A stretch of 43,823 nt of DNA from Sphingobium sp. Its GTDB lineage: Bacteria > Pseudomonadota > Alphaproteobacteria > Sphingomonadales > Sphingomonadaceae. Shown here piece after piece: positions 7,797 to 15,712 of this stretch. Below the pieces are notes generated by a model. The model saw only the letters and a program-made list of their open reading frames with translations. It was not told the origin of the DNA and did no database searches. Every line of letters starts with the position of its first letter. Position 1 is the first letter of the stretch. The stretch covers positions 1 through 43,823 of the forward strand of contig JALCRK010000029.1 in assembly GCA_022652485.1 (NCBI GenBank), written 5' to 3'. Made by a program: the position numbers and the translations under genes.

Positions 7797-8576
7797 TCAG
7801 AACACCGGCATGTTGGCCGGATCGTCCGGGTCCGCGAGCGGGGTCGAGGCGGTGTGGATGCCGCACTCCACCTTGTCCCACCCGCGCCAGCGCCCGGCGC
7901 GGGGGTCTTCGCCCGGCAGCACCTTTGATGTGCACGGCTCGCAGCCGATCGAGAGATAACCTTGCGCCTCCAGCGGATGGCGCGGCAGATCGTGCTCGGC
8001 GAAATAGGCTTCGAGGTCGTCCTTGGTCCAGTCGCCCAGCGGATTGAGCTTCAGGCGTCCGTCCTCGACTTCGAACCGGGGCAGGTTCTGCCTCGTGACG
8101 GACTGGAACGCCTTGCGGCCCGAGATCCATGTGTCCAGACCCTGCTTGGCGCGGGCGAGCGGCTCGACCTTGCGGATGTCGCAGCAGCCATCAGGGTCGT
8201 ATGACCAGCGCAGGCCGTTCGCGTCCTTCGCCGCCAGCACATCTTCCAGCGGCGTGACGACGCGGCTATCGGTGAAGCCGAAGGCCTGCATCAGGGTTTC
8301 CCGATATTCCAGCGTTTCCGGGAACATCTTCAGCGTATCGACGAAGATCACCGGCACGGTCTTGTCGGCCTGCGCCACGAGGTGCAGCAGTACCGCGCTC
8401 TCGGTGCCGAAGGAGGACACCACCGCGACATTGCCCAGCAGCCTTTCCGCGAACACCACCCGCAGCATCGAGAGCGTATCGACGCCTTCGAAACGCGCGT
8501 TAAGAGCGTCCGCGTCACCTTGCGTGAAGGCGGGGCGGGCGTCGATCACATCGAGCTGGCGGGCGGTTGCGTTCAT
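7797..8576 (-). CDS. cysH: Phosphoadenylyl/adenylyl-sulfate reductase
   Basis: Reduces activated sulfate (APS or PAPS) to sulfite in assimilatory sulfate reduction. The 259-residue PP-loop protein has VVSSFGTESAVLLHL near residue 53 and the catalytic ECGIH near the C-terminus. It carries the paired cysteines CCDIRK and GCEPC (CC...CxxC) that bind a [4Fe-4S] cluster, so it is the iron-sulfur, APS-preferring type as known for non-enteric bacteria. It is the last gene of the minus-strand operon cobA-DUF2849-cysI-DUF934-cysH and starts 3 bp after the DUF934 gene. Confidence 0.95.
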   Translation of the reverse strand: MNATARQLDVIDARPAFTQGDADALNARFEGVDTLSMLRVVFAERLLGNVAVVSSFGTESAVLLHLVAQADKTVPVIFVDTLKMFPETLEYRETLMQAFGFTDSRVVTPLEDVLAAKDANGLRWSYDPDGCCDIRKVEPLARAKQGLDTWISGRKAFQSVTRQNLPRFEVEDGRLKLNPLGDWTKDDLEAYFAEHDLPRHPLEAQGYLSIGCEPCTSKVLPGEDPRAGRWRGWDKVECGIHTASTPLADPDDPANMPVF

Positions 8577-8579
8577 GGG

Positions 8580-9011
8580 TCAGGCTTCCTCATGCCGCTT
8601 CGCCCAGATCGGGCGGCGGTCATCGACGGTCTTCTGGTAAACATCCGGCCACCGCGCGAAGGCGGCCTCGACATCGGCATCATCGAGCGGGGCATTAGGC
8701 TTGAAGCTGTCAAAGCCGCAGCGGCGCATATGGCTGATCTGGTCGACCAGAACATCGCCCACCGCACGCAGCTCGCCGGTATAGCCCGCCTCGCGCAGGA
8801 TGCGCGCCGCACTGTAGCCCCTGCCATCTGTATAAGCGGGGAAATTGACCTCCACGAGCGCGATGCGACCGAGGAAGGGCAGCAGCTCGCGCGCGTCCTC
8901 GCCCGGCTCGATGCGGACGGCGGTAGCGTTCGACTGGTCGCCAAAGGACTCGAGCGTCACGACCGGCTCCTGTGCCGGCTCGTCGGAACGGAGAGTGATG
9001 AAATCAGCCAT
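8580..9011 (-). CDS. DUF934 protein of the sulfite reductase operon
   Basis: 143 residues with the DUF934 pattern: a central FxGRIALVEVNFPAYTDGRGYSAARILRE block and the following GELRAVGDVLVDQISHMRRCGFDSF. No enzyme motif or membrane segment is obvious. DUF934 genes are regularly found next to cysI and cysH in proteobacteria, so a helper role in sulfite reduction or electron delivery is a reasonable inference, but no biochemical function is established to my knowledge. A repeat element separates it from cysI. Confidence 0.88.
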   Translation of the reverse strand: MADFITLRSDEPAQEPVVTLESFGDQSNATAVRIEPGEDARELLPFLGRIALVEVNFPAYTDGRGYSAARILREAGYTGELRAVGDVLVDQISHMRRCGFDSFKPNAPLDDADVEAAFARWPDVYQKTVDDRRPIWAKRHEEA

Positions 9012-9021
9012 TTACTATCTC

Positions 9022-9096
9022 CGTCATGCCAGCGCAGGCTTGCATCTTGCGCCATTGTGCAATTTTCCCTGAGATCCCAGCCTTCGCCGGGATGAC
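9022..9096. repeat. REP-like repeat inside the sulfur operon
   Basis: Starts CGTCATGCCAGCGCAGGCT and ends AGCCTTCGCCGGGATGAC; the second is close to the reverse complement of the first (about 15 of 18 positions). It fills nearly the whole 92-bp gap between cysI and the DUF934 gene and resembles the element at 3301-3382. Confidence 0.7.
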
Positions 9097-9103
9097 AACC
9101 TGA

Positions 9104-10735
9104 TCAGCCATAAATCGCCTCCTTGAACGGGGCCATGCCAAGACGGCGGTAGGTATCGAGGAAGCGCTCGCCCTCGGTGCGCTGCGCCAAATAAAGGTCG
9201 GTGGCCTTCTCGACCGCATCGACAATGCCGTTCTCGTCGAAGCCGGGGCCGGTGATCGTGCCCAGCGAGCAATCCTCCGCGCCCGATCCTCCGAGCAGGA
9301 GCTGGTAGTTCTCCGTGCCCTTGCGGTCGACGCCGAGGATGCCGATGTGGCCAGCGTGGTGATGGCCGCAGGCATTGATGCAGCCCGATATCTTGAGCTT
9401 CAGCTCGCCGATCTCGGCATCCTTGCCGTTCGATGCGAGCCGCTGCGCGATCTTCTGCGCGACCGGGATTGAGCGCGCATTGGCGAGCGAGCAATAATCG
9501 AGGCCGGGGCAGGCGATGATGTCCGTCACCAGATCGAGGTTGGGTTCACCGAGGCCGTTCGCCTCCAGCGCCTGCCACAGCGCGTACAACTCCGCCTTCT
9601 TGACATAGGGCAGCACGATGTTCTGGGCATGGGTGACGCGCAGCTCATCGAGCGAGTAGCGCTCGGCAAGGTCCGCCATCAGCTCAATCTGCTCGGCGCT
9701 CGCATCGCCGGGGATGCCGCCGATGGGCTTGAGGCTGATATTGACGATGGCATAGCCCGCCTGCTTATGCTGGGCGACGTTGCGGTCGACCCAGAGAGCG
9801 AAATCAGGGTCTGAGCGGTCGAGATCGTCCGACAGGCCGGTCTCATAGGCCGGATCGGCAAAATGCTCGGCAATCCGCGCCAGTTCCTCGCGTGGCGGGT
9901 TGAGGCCCAGGGTCTTCATGTGGGCGAATTCTTCCGCCACCTGACGACGATATTCCTCGACGCCCAGCTCGTGCACCAGGATCTTGATCCGCGCCTTGTA
10001 CTTGTTGTCGCGGCGGCCATAGCGGTTGTACACCCGCAGGCACGCTTCGACATAGGAGATGAGCTCGTCTTCGGTGACGAACGGGTTGACCTCCGGCGCG
10101 ACCATCGGGGTACGGCCCATACCGCCGCCCACGAACACGCGCGCGCCGACGACCCCGTCCTTCTTCACCAGTTCCAGCCCGATATCGTGCAGGCGCATCG
10201 CCGCGCGATCTTCCGGTGAGGCAATTACGCAAATCTTGAACTTGCGCGGGAGATAGGTGAACTCGGGGTGGAAGCTCGACCACTGGCGCAGCAGCTCGGC
10301 CCAGGGGCGGGGGTCCGCCGCTTCGTCCGCCGCGACGCCAGCATATTGATCGGCGCTGATGTTGCGGATGCAGTTGCCCGAAGTCTGGATCGCGTGCATC
10401 TCGACGCTGGCGAGATCGGCGAGGATGTCGGGCGCGTCACTGAGCTTGATCCAGTTATATTGGATGTTCTGCCGGGTGGTGAAGTGGCCATAGCCCTTGT
10501 CGTACTTGCGCGCGATGTGGCCGAGCATCCGCATCTGCCGCGCCGACAACGTGCCATAAGGCACCGCGACGCGCAGCATATAGGCGTGCAGCTGGAGATA
10601 GAGGCCGTTCATCAGCCGGAGCGGGCGGAACTGCTCCTCGGTCATCTTGCCTTCGAGACGGCGTTTCACCTGATCGCGGAATTCCTCGACGCGGGCATCG
10701 ACCATCGCCTGATCGTAAGTGTCATACTGGTACAT
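9104..10735 (-). CDS. cysI: Nitrite/sulfite reductase (sulfite reductase hemoprotein)
   Basis: Siroheme and [4Fe-4S] enzyme that reduces sulfite to sulfide by six electrons. The 543-residue protein has two ferredoxin-like and two siroheme-binding half domains. The cluster and siroheme ligands are visible in CPGLDYCSLANARS and SGCINACGHHHAGHIG. TSGNCIRNISADQYAGVA near residue 120 is the typical first half-domain block. Family members include nitrite reductases, but the neighbours cobA, DUF934 and cysH point to sulfite. It starts 1 bp after the stop of the DUF2849 gene, so the two are likely co-translated. No separate flavoprotein subunit (cysJ) lies in the operon, so the electron donor is probably ferredoxin. 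Confidence 0.93.
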   Translation of the reverse strand: MYQYDTYDQAMVDARVEEFRDQVKRRLEGKMTEEQFRPLRLMNGLYLQLHAYMLRVAVPYGTLSARQMRMLGHIARKYDKGYGHFTTRQNIQYNWIKLSDAPDILADLASVEMHAIQTSGNCIRNISADQYAGVAADEAADPRPWAELLRQWSSFHPEFTYLPRKFKICVIASPEDRAAMRLHDIGLELVKKDGVVGARVFVGGGMGRTPMVAPEVNPFVTEDELISYVEACLRVYNRYGRRDNKYKARIKILVHELGVEEYRRQVAEEFAHMKTLGLNPPREELARIAEHFADPAYETGLSDDLDRSDPDFALWVDRNVAQHKQAGYAIVNISLKPIGGIPGDASAEQIELMADLAERYSLDELRVTHAQNIVLPYVKKAELYALWQALEANGLGEPNLDLVTDIIACPGLDYCSLANARSIPVAQKIAQRLASNGKDAEIGELKLKISGCINACGHHHAGHIGILGVDRKGTENYQLLLGGSGAEDCSLGTITGPGFDENGIVDAVEKATDLYLAQRTEGERFLDTYRRLGMAPFKEAIYG

Positions 10736-10736
10736 C

Positions 10737-11033
10737 TCAAATCACCCACTGTGTGAGGTCGCTAGCCTCTGGCTTCAGGGTCAGGTCCGGGCGGACGGTG
10801 GGGCCGAGGCCACGGATGCGCTCCTTGATATGCGCGGGGCGGGGGCCATCGGCGGTCATCTCGCCATCCACGACATAGGCTGCGACCACGTGCCGGGCGA
10901 TTTCCTCGTGCTTGCCGATTTCCTCGCCTTTGTCGCCCGTATCGATCGCTTCCACCAGCAGGCGGCTCCAGCCGTCGCCCGCCCACCAGACGACATCGCC
11001 GGTCGCGAGATCGTTCGCCGTTAAAATCTTCAC
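10737..11033 (-). CDS. DUF2849 protein
   Basis: 98 residues starting with GTG at 11033. That start is chosen because its first four bases overlap the cobA stop (GTGA) and a GGGAGG sequence lies upstream; a longer frame would overlap cobA widely. The protein reads (V)KILTANDLATGDVVWWAGDGW and ends DLTLKPEASDLTQWVI. DUF2849 proteins sit between cobA and cysI in many alphaproteobacteria. The function is unknown; a role in siroheme or sulfite reductase assembly is inferred from the conserved location only. Confidence 0.82.
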   Translation of the reverse strand: MKILTANDLATGDVVWWAGDGWSRLLVEAIDTGDKGEEIGKHEEIARHVVAAYVVDGEMTADGPRPAHIKERIRGLGPTVRPDLTLKPEASDLTQWVI

Positions 11034-11818
11034 TTCACTGCCTCCCTTGCCCGGCTTTCCAGTTGCCGGAGCGTTTGTTCCTCGGCCCTTCCCGCCACAT
11101 CGCCGATCACGATGAGAGCGGGGCTGACGACCTGCTCGCGCGCGACGACTTCCGCCAGACCGGCAAGCGTCGCGCTCAATATCCTGCTGTCCGCCCGTGT
11201 GCCCTTCTCCAGCACCGCGACGGGCATCGCGGGCGATACGCCGTCCGCGATCAGCTTTTCCGAGATCAGCGGCGCGGAGGCGATGCCCATATAGATGACG
11301 AGGGTGCGGTCTTTTCCCGCGAGGCCCGCCCAGTTCTGCTCGGCCAGCCCCTGGCATTGCCCGGCGACGAAGGTGACGGCGCTCGACAGGCCGCGATGGG
11401 TGAGGGGCAGATGCGCCTCCGCCGCGCAGCCGATCGCCGCGCTGATGCCGGGAACGACCTCGACCGGCACGCCCGCCGCAGTGCAGGCGTCCATTTCCTC
11501 GCCACCGCGCCCGAAGATGAAGGGGTCGCCGCCTTTCAATCGCACCACATCGCGCCCGGAAAGCGCCTCGCGCACCAGCAGCGCGTTGATCTCGTCCTGC
11601 GGGAGAGTGTGGCGCGCGCGGCTCTTCGCGACAGAGATCAGTTCCGCCCCGGCAGGAGCAAGGGCGAGGATCGCCTCGTCCACCAGCCCGTCATGCACGA
11701 TCAGCTCCGCCGCTCCGATCAACCTTGCGGCGCGCAGCGTGAGCAGATCCGGATCGCCCGGACCCGCGCCAACGAGATAGACAGTCCCGCGCCCTGAGAT
11801 TGATGCACCTTCGGCCAT
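11030..11818 (-). CDS. cobA: Uroporphyrinogen-III C-methyltransferase
   Basis: Adds two methyl groups from SAM to uroporphyrinogen III to give precorrin-2, the precursor of siroheme needed by CysI. The 262-residue protein shows the family motifs: YLVGAGPGDPDLLTLRA at the start, VRLKGGDPFIFGRGGEE near residue 90, and VVPGISAAIGCAAEAHLPLTHRG. It lacks the N-terminal dehydrogenase/ferrochelatase part of the fused CysG, so those steps must be encoded elsewhere. It is the first gene of the minus-strand sulfur operon; the 85-bp gap to astD should hold the promoter. Confidence 0.95.
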   Translation of the reverse strand: MAEGASISGRGTVYLVGAGPGDPDLLTLRAARLIGAAELIVHDGLVDEAILALAPAGAELISVAKSRARHTLPQDEINALLVREALSGRDVVRLKGGDPFIFGRGGEEMDACTAAGVPVEVVPGISAAIGCAAEAHLPLTHRGLSSAVTFVAGQCQGLAEQNWAGLAGKDRTLVIYMGIASAPLISEKLIADGVSPAMPVAVLEKGTRADSRILSATLAGLAEVVAREQVVSPALIVIGDVAGRAEEQTLRQLESRAREAVK

Positions 11819-11891
11819 GTTGGGCAGATGGCGGTTCGAACGATTTTCCGCAACGCAAAATCATTTTGGCCGCGCCAAGGATTTCTATTGC

Positions 11892-11906
11892 TGACTTAAG
11901 GAGTCA
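11892..11906. promoter_or_regulatory. Palindrome TGACT-N5-AGTCA upstream of cobA
   Basis: TGACTTAAGGAGTCA is a perfect inverted repeat of 5-bp arms around TAAGG. It lies 74 bp upstream of the cobA start and overlaps the last codon of astD. Read on the minus strand it includes TTGACT, a possible -35 element. It could be an operator for the sulfur operon; no regulator is identified. Confidence 0.35.
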
Positions 11907-13337
11907 ATCTCCCATGCCGCTGGTGTCGATCGGCGCAAGCCCGATGCCGATGCCCGCGCGTGGCTGGTCCGCCTCGGAGGACGTGACGGGATAGGCGCAG
12001 AAATCGGCGGCATGTCCGCCCGCCGGGCGATGGTTGCCGGATACACCGATGCCGCCGAACGGCGCTGATCCGCCGATGCCGAAGGTTGGGCCGTTCCAAT
12101 TGATGATCCCGGCACGGACCTGCTGCCAGAATTGCTCATAGTGCTCCGGCGACCCGCCGACGAGCGCGGCGGAGAGGCCGTAGCGGGTGGCGTTAGCCTC
12201 CTGGATCGCGGCGTCAAAGCTCTCCACCCGGATCATCTGGAGGATCGGGCCGAACAGCTCGATATCGGGCCGATCCTCGATCGCGGTGACGTCGATCAGC
12301 GCGGGCGACAGGAAGGGCCGCTTCTCCTCGGTGCGCCTGAGGTGCACCAGCGGCCGCCCGCCCATGCTCATCAGCGCCATGAAGCTCTCGCTCAGGCCAT
12401 CCGCCGTCTGGTTATCGATCACCGGCCCCATGAACGGCGCGGGTTCGGCATGGGGATGATCGACGATCAACCGCGCGACCAGCTTGCGCAGCTCGGCAAC
12501 GATGTCGTTCGCGAGGCCCTCTCGGACGATCAGGCGCCGCGCGGCGGTGCAGCGCTGGCCCGACGTGCCATAAGCGGACTGCGCGATGATAGCCGCCGCC
12601 GCAGCGAGGTCCGGCGTGTCCCACAGTACCAGCGGATTATTACCGCCCATCTCCAGCGCGACGATCTTTTCCGGGTAGGCGGCGAGCGCCCGGTTGATGG
12701 CGATGCCGGTGCGCGCCGAGCCGGTGAAGAGCACGCCGTTGATGCCCTCATGCCTTGCCAGCGCCTTGCCGATATCGGGGCCGCCGATGAGCAGGCGCAC
12801 CGCATCGCGCGGCACGCCCGCTTCATGTAGCAGCTCGACCAGCAGCGCGCCGGTGGCGGGTGTCTTTTCGGAAGGCTTGAACACCACGCTGTTGCCCGCC
12901 ACCAGCGCGGGCAGGATCTGGCCGGCGGGAACATCCACCGGGAAATTATAGGGGCCGATCACCGCCAGTACGCCGTGCGGCTTGTGGCGCACGCTCTGGC
13001 GGCTGTTCATCGCGCCATCCATGCGCTTCTGCCCGGTGCGCTCCGAATAGGCCGCGATGTGCATGTCCACCCGCCCGATGACCGAGGAAACCTCCAGCCG
13101 GGCATCCCACAGCGGCTTGCCGGTTTCGCGCGCGATCAGATCGGCCAGAGCCTCGTCCTTGGCGCGCACGGCATTGGCGAACCGGCGCAGCGTCTCCATG
13201 CGCTTGATGACGGGCTGCGCGGCCCAGAGCGCTGAAACGGAGGTGGCGCGTTCCACCTCGGCATCGACGTCGCCTTGCAACCCTCCCCACAGCAATGCAC
13301 CCGTCGCGGGCTCAAAGGACTGGAGCTTTTCTGTCAT
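11904..13337 (-). CDS. astD: Succinylglutamate-semialdehyde dehydrogenase-like aldehyde dehydrogenase
   Basis: NAD(P)-dependent aldehyde dehydrogenase; AstD oxidises N-succinylglutamate semialdehyde in the arginine succinyltransferase pathway. From the ATG at 13337 the protein has 477 residues, a normal length. Catalytic residues are visible: E229 in ALEMGGNNP and C263 in SGQRCTAARR, plus the cofactor-binding GPYNFPVDVPAG and FTGSARTG. The QRCTxARR form around the catalytic cysteine and the short C-terminus favour AstD over generic ALDH members. The other arginine-pathway genes (astA, astB, astE) are not in this window, so substrate assignment rests on similarity alone. Confidence 0.82.
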   Translation of the reverse strand: MTEKLQSFEPATGALLWGGLQGDVDAEVERATSVSALWAAQPVIKRMETLRRFANAVRAKDEALADLIARETGKPLWDARLEVSSVIGRVDMHIAAYSERTGQKRMDGAMNSRQSVRHKPHGVLAVIGPYNFPVDVPAGQILPALVAGNSVVFKPSEKTPATGALLVELLHEAGVPRDAVRLLIGGPDIGKALARHEGINGVLFTGSARTGIAINRALAAYPEKIVALEMGGNNPLVLWDTPDLAAAAAIIAQSAYGTSGQRCTAARRLIVREGLANDIVAELRKLVARLIVDHPHAEPAPFMGPVIDNQTADGLSESFMALMSMGGRPLVHLRRTEEKRPFLSPALIDVTAIEDRPDIELFGPILQMIRVESFDAAIQEANATRYGLSAALVGGSPEHYEQFWQQVRAGIINWNGPTFGIGGSAPFGGIGVSGNHRPAGGHAADFCAYPVTSSEADQPRAGIGIGLAPIDTSGMGD

Positions 13338-13389
13338 TATGGTCAGGGATATGCCCGAAATCCTGCCGGTTGGGAAGCGGATAGCGCCC

Positions 13390-14796
13390 TCATGCGGCCA
13401 GGGATATATCCCGATGCGCCGCGCCCATGAGGCGTATGGCCTCGATCTTGCGATCCAGCACCGACCAGTCGTCGCGTTCGTCGATGGCGGACCAGATCGC
13501 CTCCACCTCATCGATATGCATCGAGCAGGGCGCATCGCCGCGCCAATAGGGGTGATCGGCGGCGGCGGGGTTGGCTGATCCCGCGATCCGTTCGCGGAAA
13601 GGCGCCCATTCCGGCGCGCCATAGCGGCCTTCCGCCTCCGCCGTGCGCAGCGATCCGCCCCGCCAGTCGAAATAGAAACGATCGATCGGCGTGCGGGTTT
13701 CCATCAGGCCGCGTACCGCCGCCTCCATCAACGTGGCGACATCCTCCGCGCCGGTCTGCGCGATTCCCAGCCGCCAGCAGAAACGCCGCCGCATCGCATC
13801 GGCATAGAGTTCGGGGAAGCGGTTGAGCGCATCCACCAGAGGTTCGGTGTCGGAGAGCGCGCGCAGCGACAGCGCCAGTTGCGCGACATCCCAGTGGATC
13901 GCCTCGGCCTGACGGGCGAAGGCATAGAGCCCCTGATGATCGAAATAGGCGGCGGTGAAGCCCGGCTCCCAGAAGGGGGTGAAGCGCCACGGGCCATAGT
14001 CGAAGCTCTCGCCGGTGATGTTGATGTTGTCGCTGTTCAACACGCCATGCACGAAGCCCGCGATCATGTAGCTGGCGGCGAGGTCCGCCGTGCGCGCGAC
14101 CACCAGCGCGAGGAGCTGCGCGGCGGGGTTGGGGCCGGGCTGCGCATCATAGAGCCGCTTCAACGCGTAATCGGTAAGCCCGCGCAGCAGCGCCTCGTCC
14201 TCCAGTGCCGCCGCGCGCTGGAAGCTGCCGATGCGGATATGGGAGTGGGAGAGGCGCACCAGCGCCGCCGCGCGGGTGGGGGAGGGTTCGTCGTTGCGCT
14301 CCAGCGCCTCGCCGGTCTCGATCAGCGAGAAGGTCTTGGACGTATGCACGCCCAGAGCCTCCAGCATCTCCGTTGCCAATATCTCTCGTACGCCGCCTTT
14401 CAGCGTCAGCCGCCCGTCGCCGAAGCGGCTGTAGGGCGTCTGGCCCGATCCCTTGGTGCCAAGGTCCATCAGGCGCCCCAGATGATCGCGCAGCTGGGCG
14501 AACAGGAAGCCGCGACCGTCGCCGATATCGGGGTTGTAAACGCGGAACTGATGGCCGTGATAGCGCAGCGCCAGCGGCTCCTTGAGCGAGCCTTCGAGCG
14601 GCTCGAACCTCCCGAAATGCGCGATCCACCGCGCGTCGTCTAGGTCATCCAGCCCCACGCTCTGCGCCCAGCGGTCATTGCGGAAGCGCATGATGTGCCG
14701 GGGGAATTGCGCCGGTCGCACCGGGTCCGAGAGGCCGGGGAGATCGCATATCGCGGTGGCGGGGCTATATTTGGCGGCTTGCGGGGTGAGGATCAT
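13390..14796 (-). CDS. selO: Protein adenylyltransferase SelO (YdiU/UPF0061)
   Basis: Pseudokinase-fold enzyme that transfers AMP from ATP to hydroxyl side chains of proteins; linked to redox homeostasis in characterised members. The 468-residue form starts at the ATG at 14796; an open frame of 19 more codons upstream looks non-conserved. Diagnostic blocks: LALRYHGHQF, GDGRGFLFAQL, the glycine-rich KGSGQTPYSRFGDGRL, RLSHSHIRIGSFQ, and the metal/catalytic HGVLNSDNINITGESFDYGP. There is no C-terminal selenocysteine or cysteine motif as in eukaryotic SELENOO. The gene is divergent from the alpha/beta hydrolase 38 bp away. Confidence 0.93.
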   Translation of the reverse strand: MILTPQAAKYSPATAICDLPGLSDPVRPAQFPRHIMRFRNDRWAQSVGLDDLDDARWIAHFGRFEPLEGSLKEPLALRYHGHQFRVYNPDIGDGRGFLFAQLRDHLGRLMDLGTKGSGQTPYSRFGDGRLTLKGGVREILATEMLEALGVHTSKTFSLIETGEALERNDEPSPTRAAALVRLSHSHIRIGSFQRAAALEDEALLRGLTDYALKRLYDAQPGPNPAAQLLALVVARTADLAASYMIAGFVHGVLNSDNINITGESFDYGPWRFTPFWEPGFTAAYFDHQGLYAFARQAEAIHWDVAQLALSLRALSDTEPLVDALNRFPELYADAMRRRFCWRLGIAQTGAEDVATLMEAAVRGLMETRTPIDRFYFDWRGGSLRTAEAEGRYGAPEWAPFRERIAGSANPAAADHPYWRGDAPCSMHIDEVEAIWSAIDERDDWSVLDRKIEAIRLMGAAHRDISLAA

Positions 14797-14833
14797 GCGG
14801 CAATATGGTGCATGGTGGCATGAAGGATCAAGT

Positions 14834-15712
14834 ATGGCACGATATGACGACAAATATTGGTGGTCGGGGGAAGGCCTGCGCCTGCATTACCGGGATTATG
14901 CCGCGGATGCCGCTCATGCGGACAGGCCCGCGCTTCTCTGCCTTCCCGGATTGACCCGCAACGCGCGCGACTATGCCCGTTTCGCCGAGCGTTATGCCGG
15001 GGAGTGGCGGGTGATCTGCCCGGAGATGCGGGGGCGGGGCGAGAGCGCCTATGCCAAGGATCCGATGACCTATGTGCCCCTTACCTATGTGCAGGATCTG
15101 GAGCGCCTGCTGGCCGACATCGCGCCGCAGAAGTTCGTCGCGGTTGGCACCTCGCTGGGCGGCATCCTGACCATGATCATGGCGCCGACGCATCGCGACC
15201 GGCTGGCGGGAGCGCTTATCAACGATGTCGGTCCGACGATCGAGGAGGCCGGGCTGGACCGCATCCGCCATTATGTCGGCACCGGCGGGAGCCACCTGAC
15301 ATGGGTTCATGCCGCACGCGCGGTCGCCGAGACCCAGGCGCGGAACTACCCGGATTATACGCTGGAGGACTGGCTGGGGATGGCGAAGCGCCTGTATCGC
15401 CTCAACAGCAGTGGCCGCATCGTGCTCGATTACGACATGCGCATCGCCGAGCCGTTCAAGGTGCCGGGCAACGAATCGGGTGTCGATATGTGGCCGGTCA
15501 TGGCCGCGTTCCGCGATCTGCCGACCCTGATCCTGCGCGGCGAGCTGTCCGACCTGATGAGCGAGGCCACCGGGCGGCGCATGGAGCGCGAGATCGGGGC
15601 CAGCGCCGACTATGTGGTGGTTCCCCAGGTGGGCCATACTCCGACGCTGGAGGAGCCGGAAGCGGTTGCAGGAGTGGAGCGCCTGCTGGCGCGGGTGCTA
15701 GCGCGTGGGTGA
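14834..15712 (+). CDS. Alpha/beta hydrolase
   Basis: A 292-residue alpha/beta-hydrolase-fold protein. The nucleophile elbow is GTSLGG (serine near residue 111), the acid is probably the aspartate in LRGELSDLMS, and the catalytic histidine is in QVGHTPTLEEP near the C-terminus. The oxyanion region reads LLCLPGLTRNARDY. GAAGG lies 7 bases before the ATG at 14834, which sets the start; an open frame upstream overlaps selO and is not family-like. The substrate is unknown. Its end overlaps the following glycosyltransferase by 8 bp, so the two are probably one transcript. Confidence 0.88.
   Translation: MARYDDKYWWSGEGLRLHYRDYAADAAHADRPALLCLPGLTRNARDYARFAERYAGEWRVICPEMRGRGESAYAKDPMTYVPLTYVQDLERLLADIAPQKFVAVGTSLGGILTMIMAPTHRDRLAGALINDVGPTIEEAGLDRIRHYVGTGGSHLTWVHAARAVAETQARNYPDYTLEDWLGMAKRLYRLNSSGRIVLDYDMRIAEPFKVPGNESGVDMWPVMAAFRDLPTLILRGELSDLMSEATGRRMEREIGASADYVVVPQVGHTPTLEEPEAVAGVERLLARVLARG

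Noticed and set aside
11819..11903. Cobalamin or other riboswitch upstream of cobA
   Set aside because: The 85-bp gap is too short for known aptamers of that type and lacks their conserved boxes.
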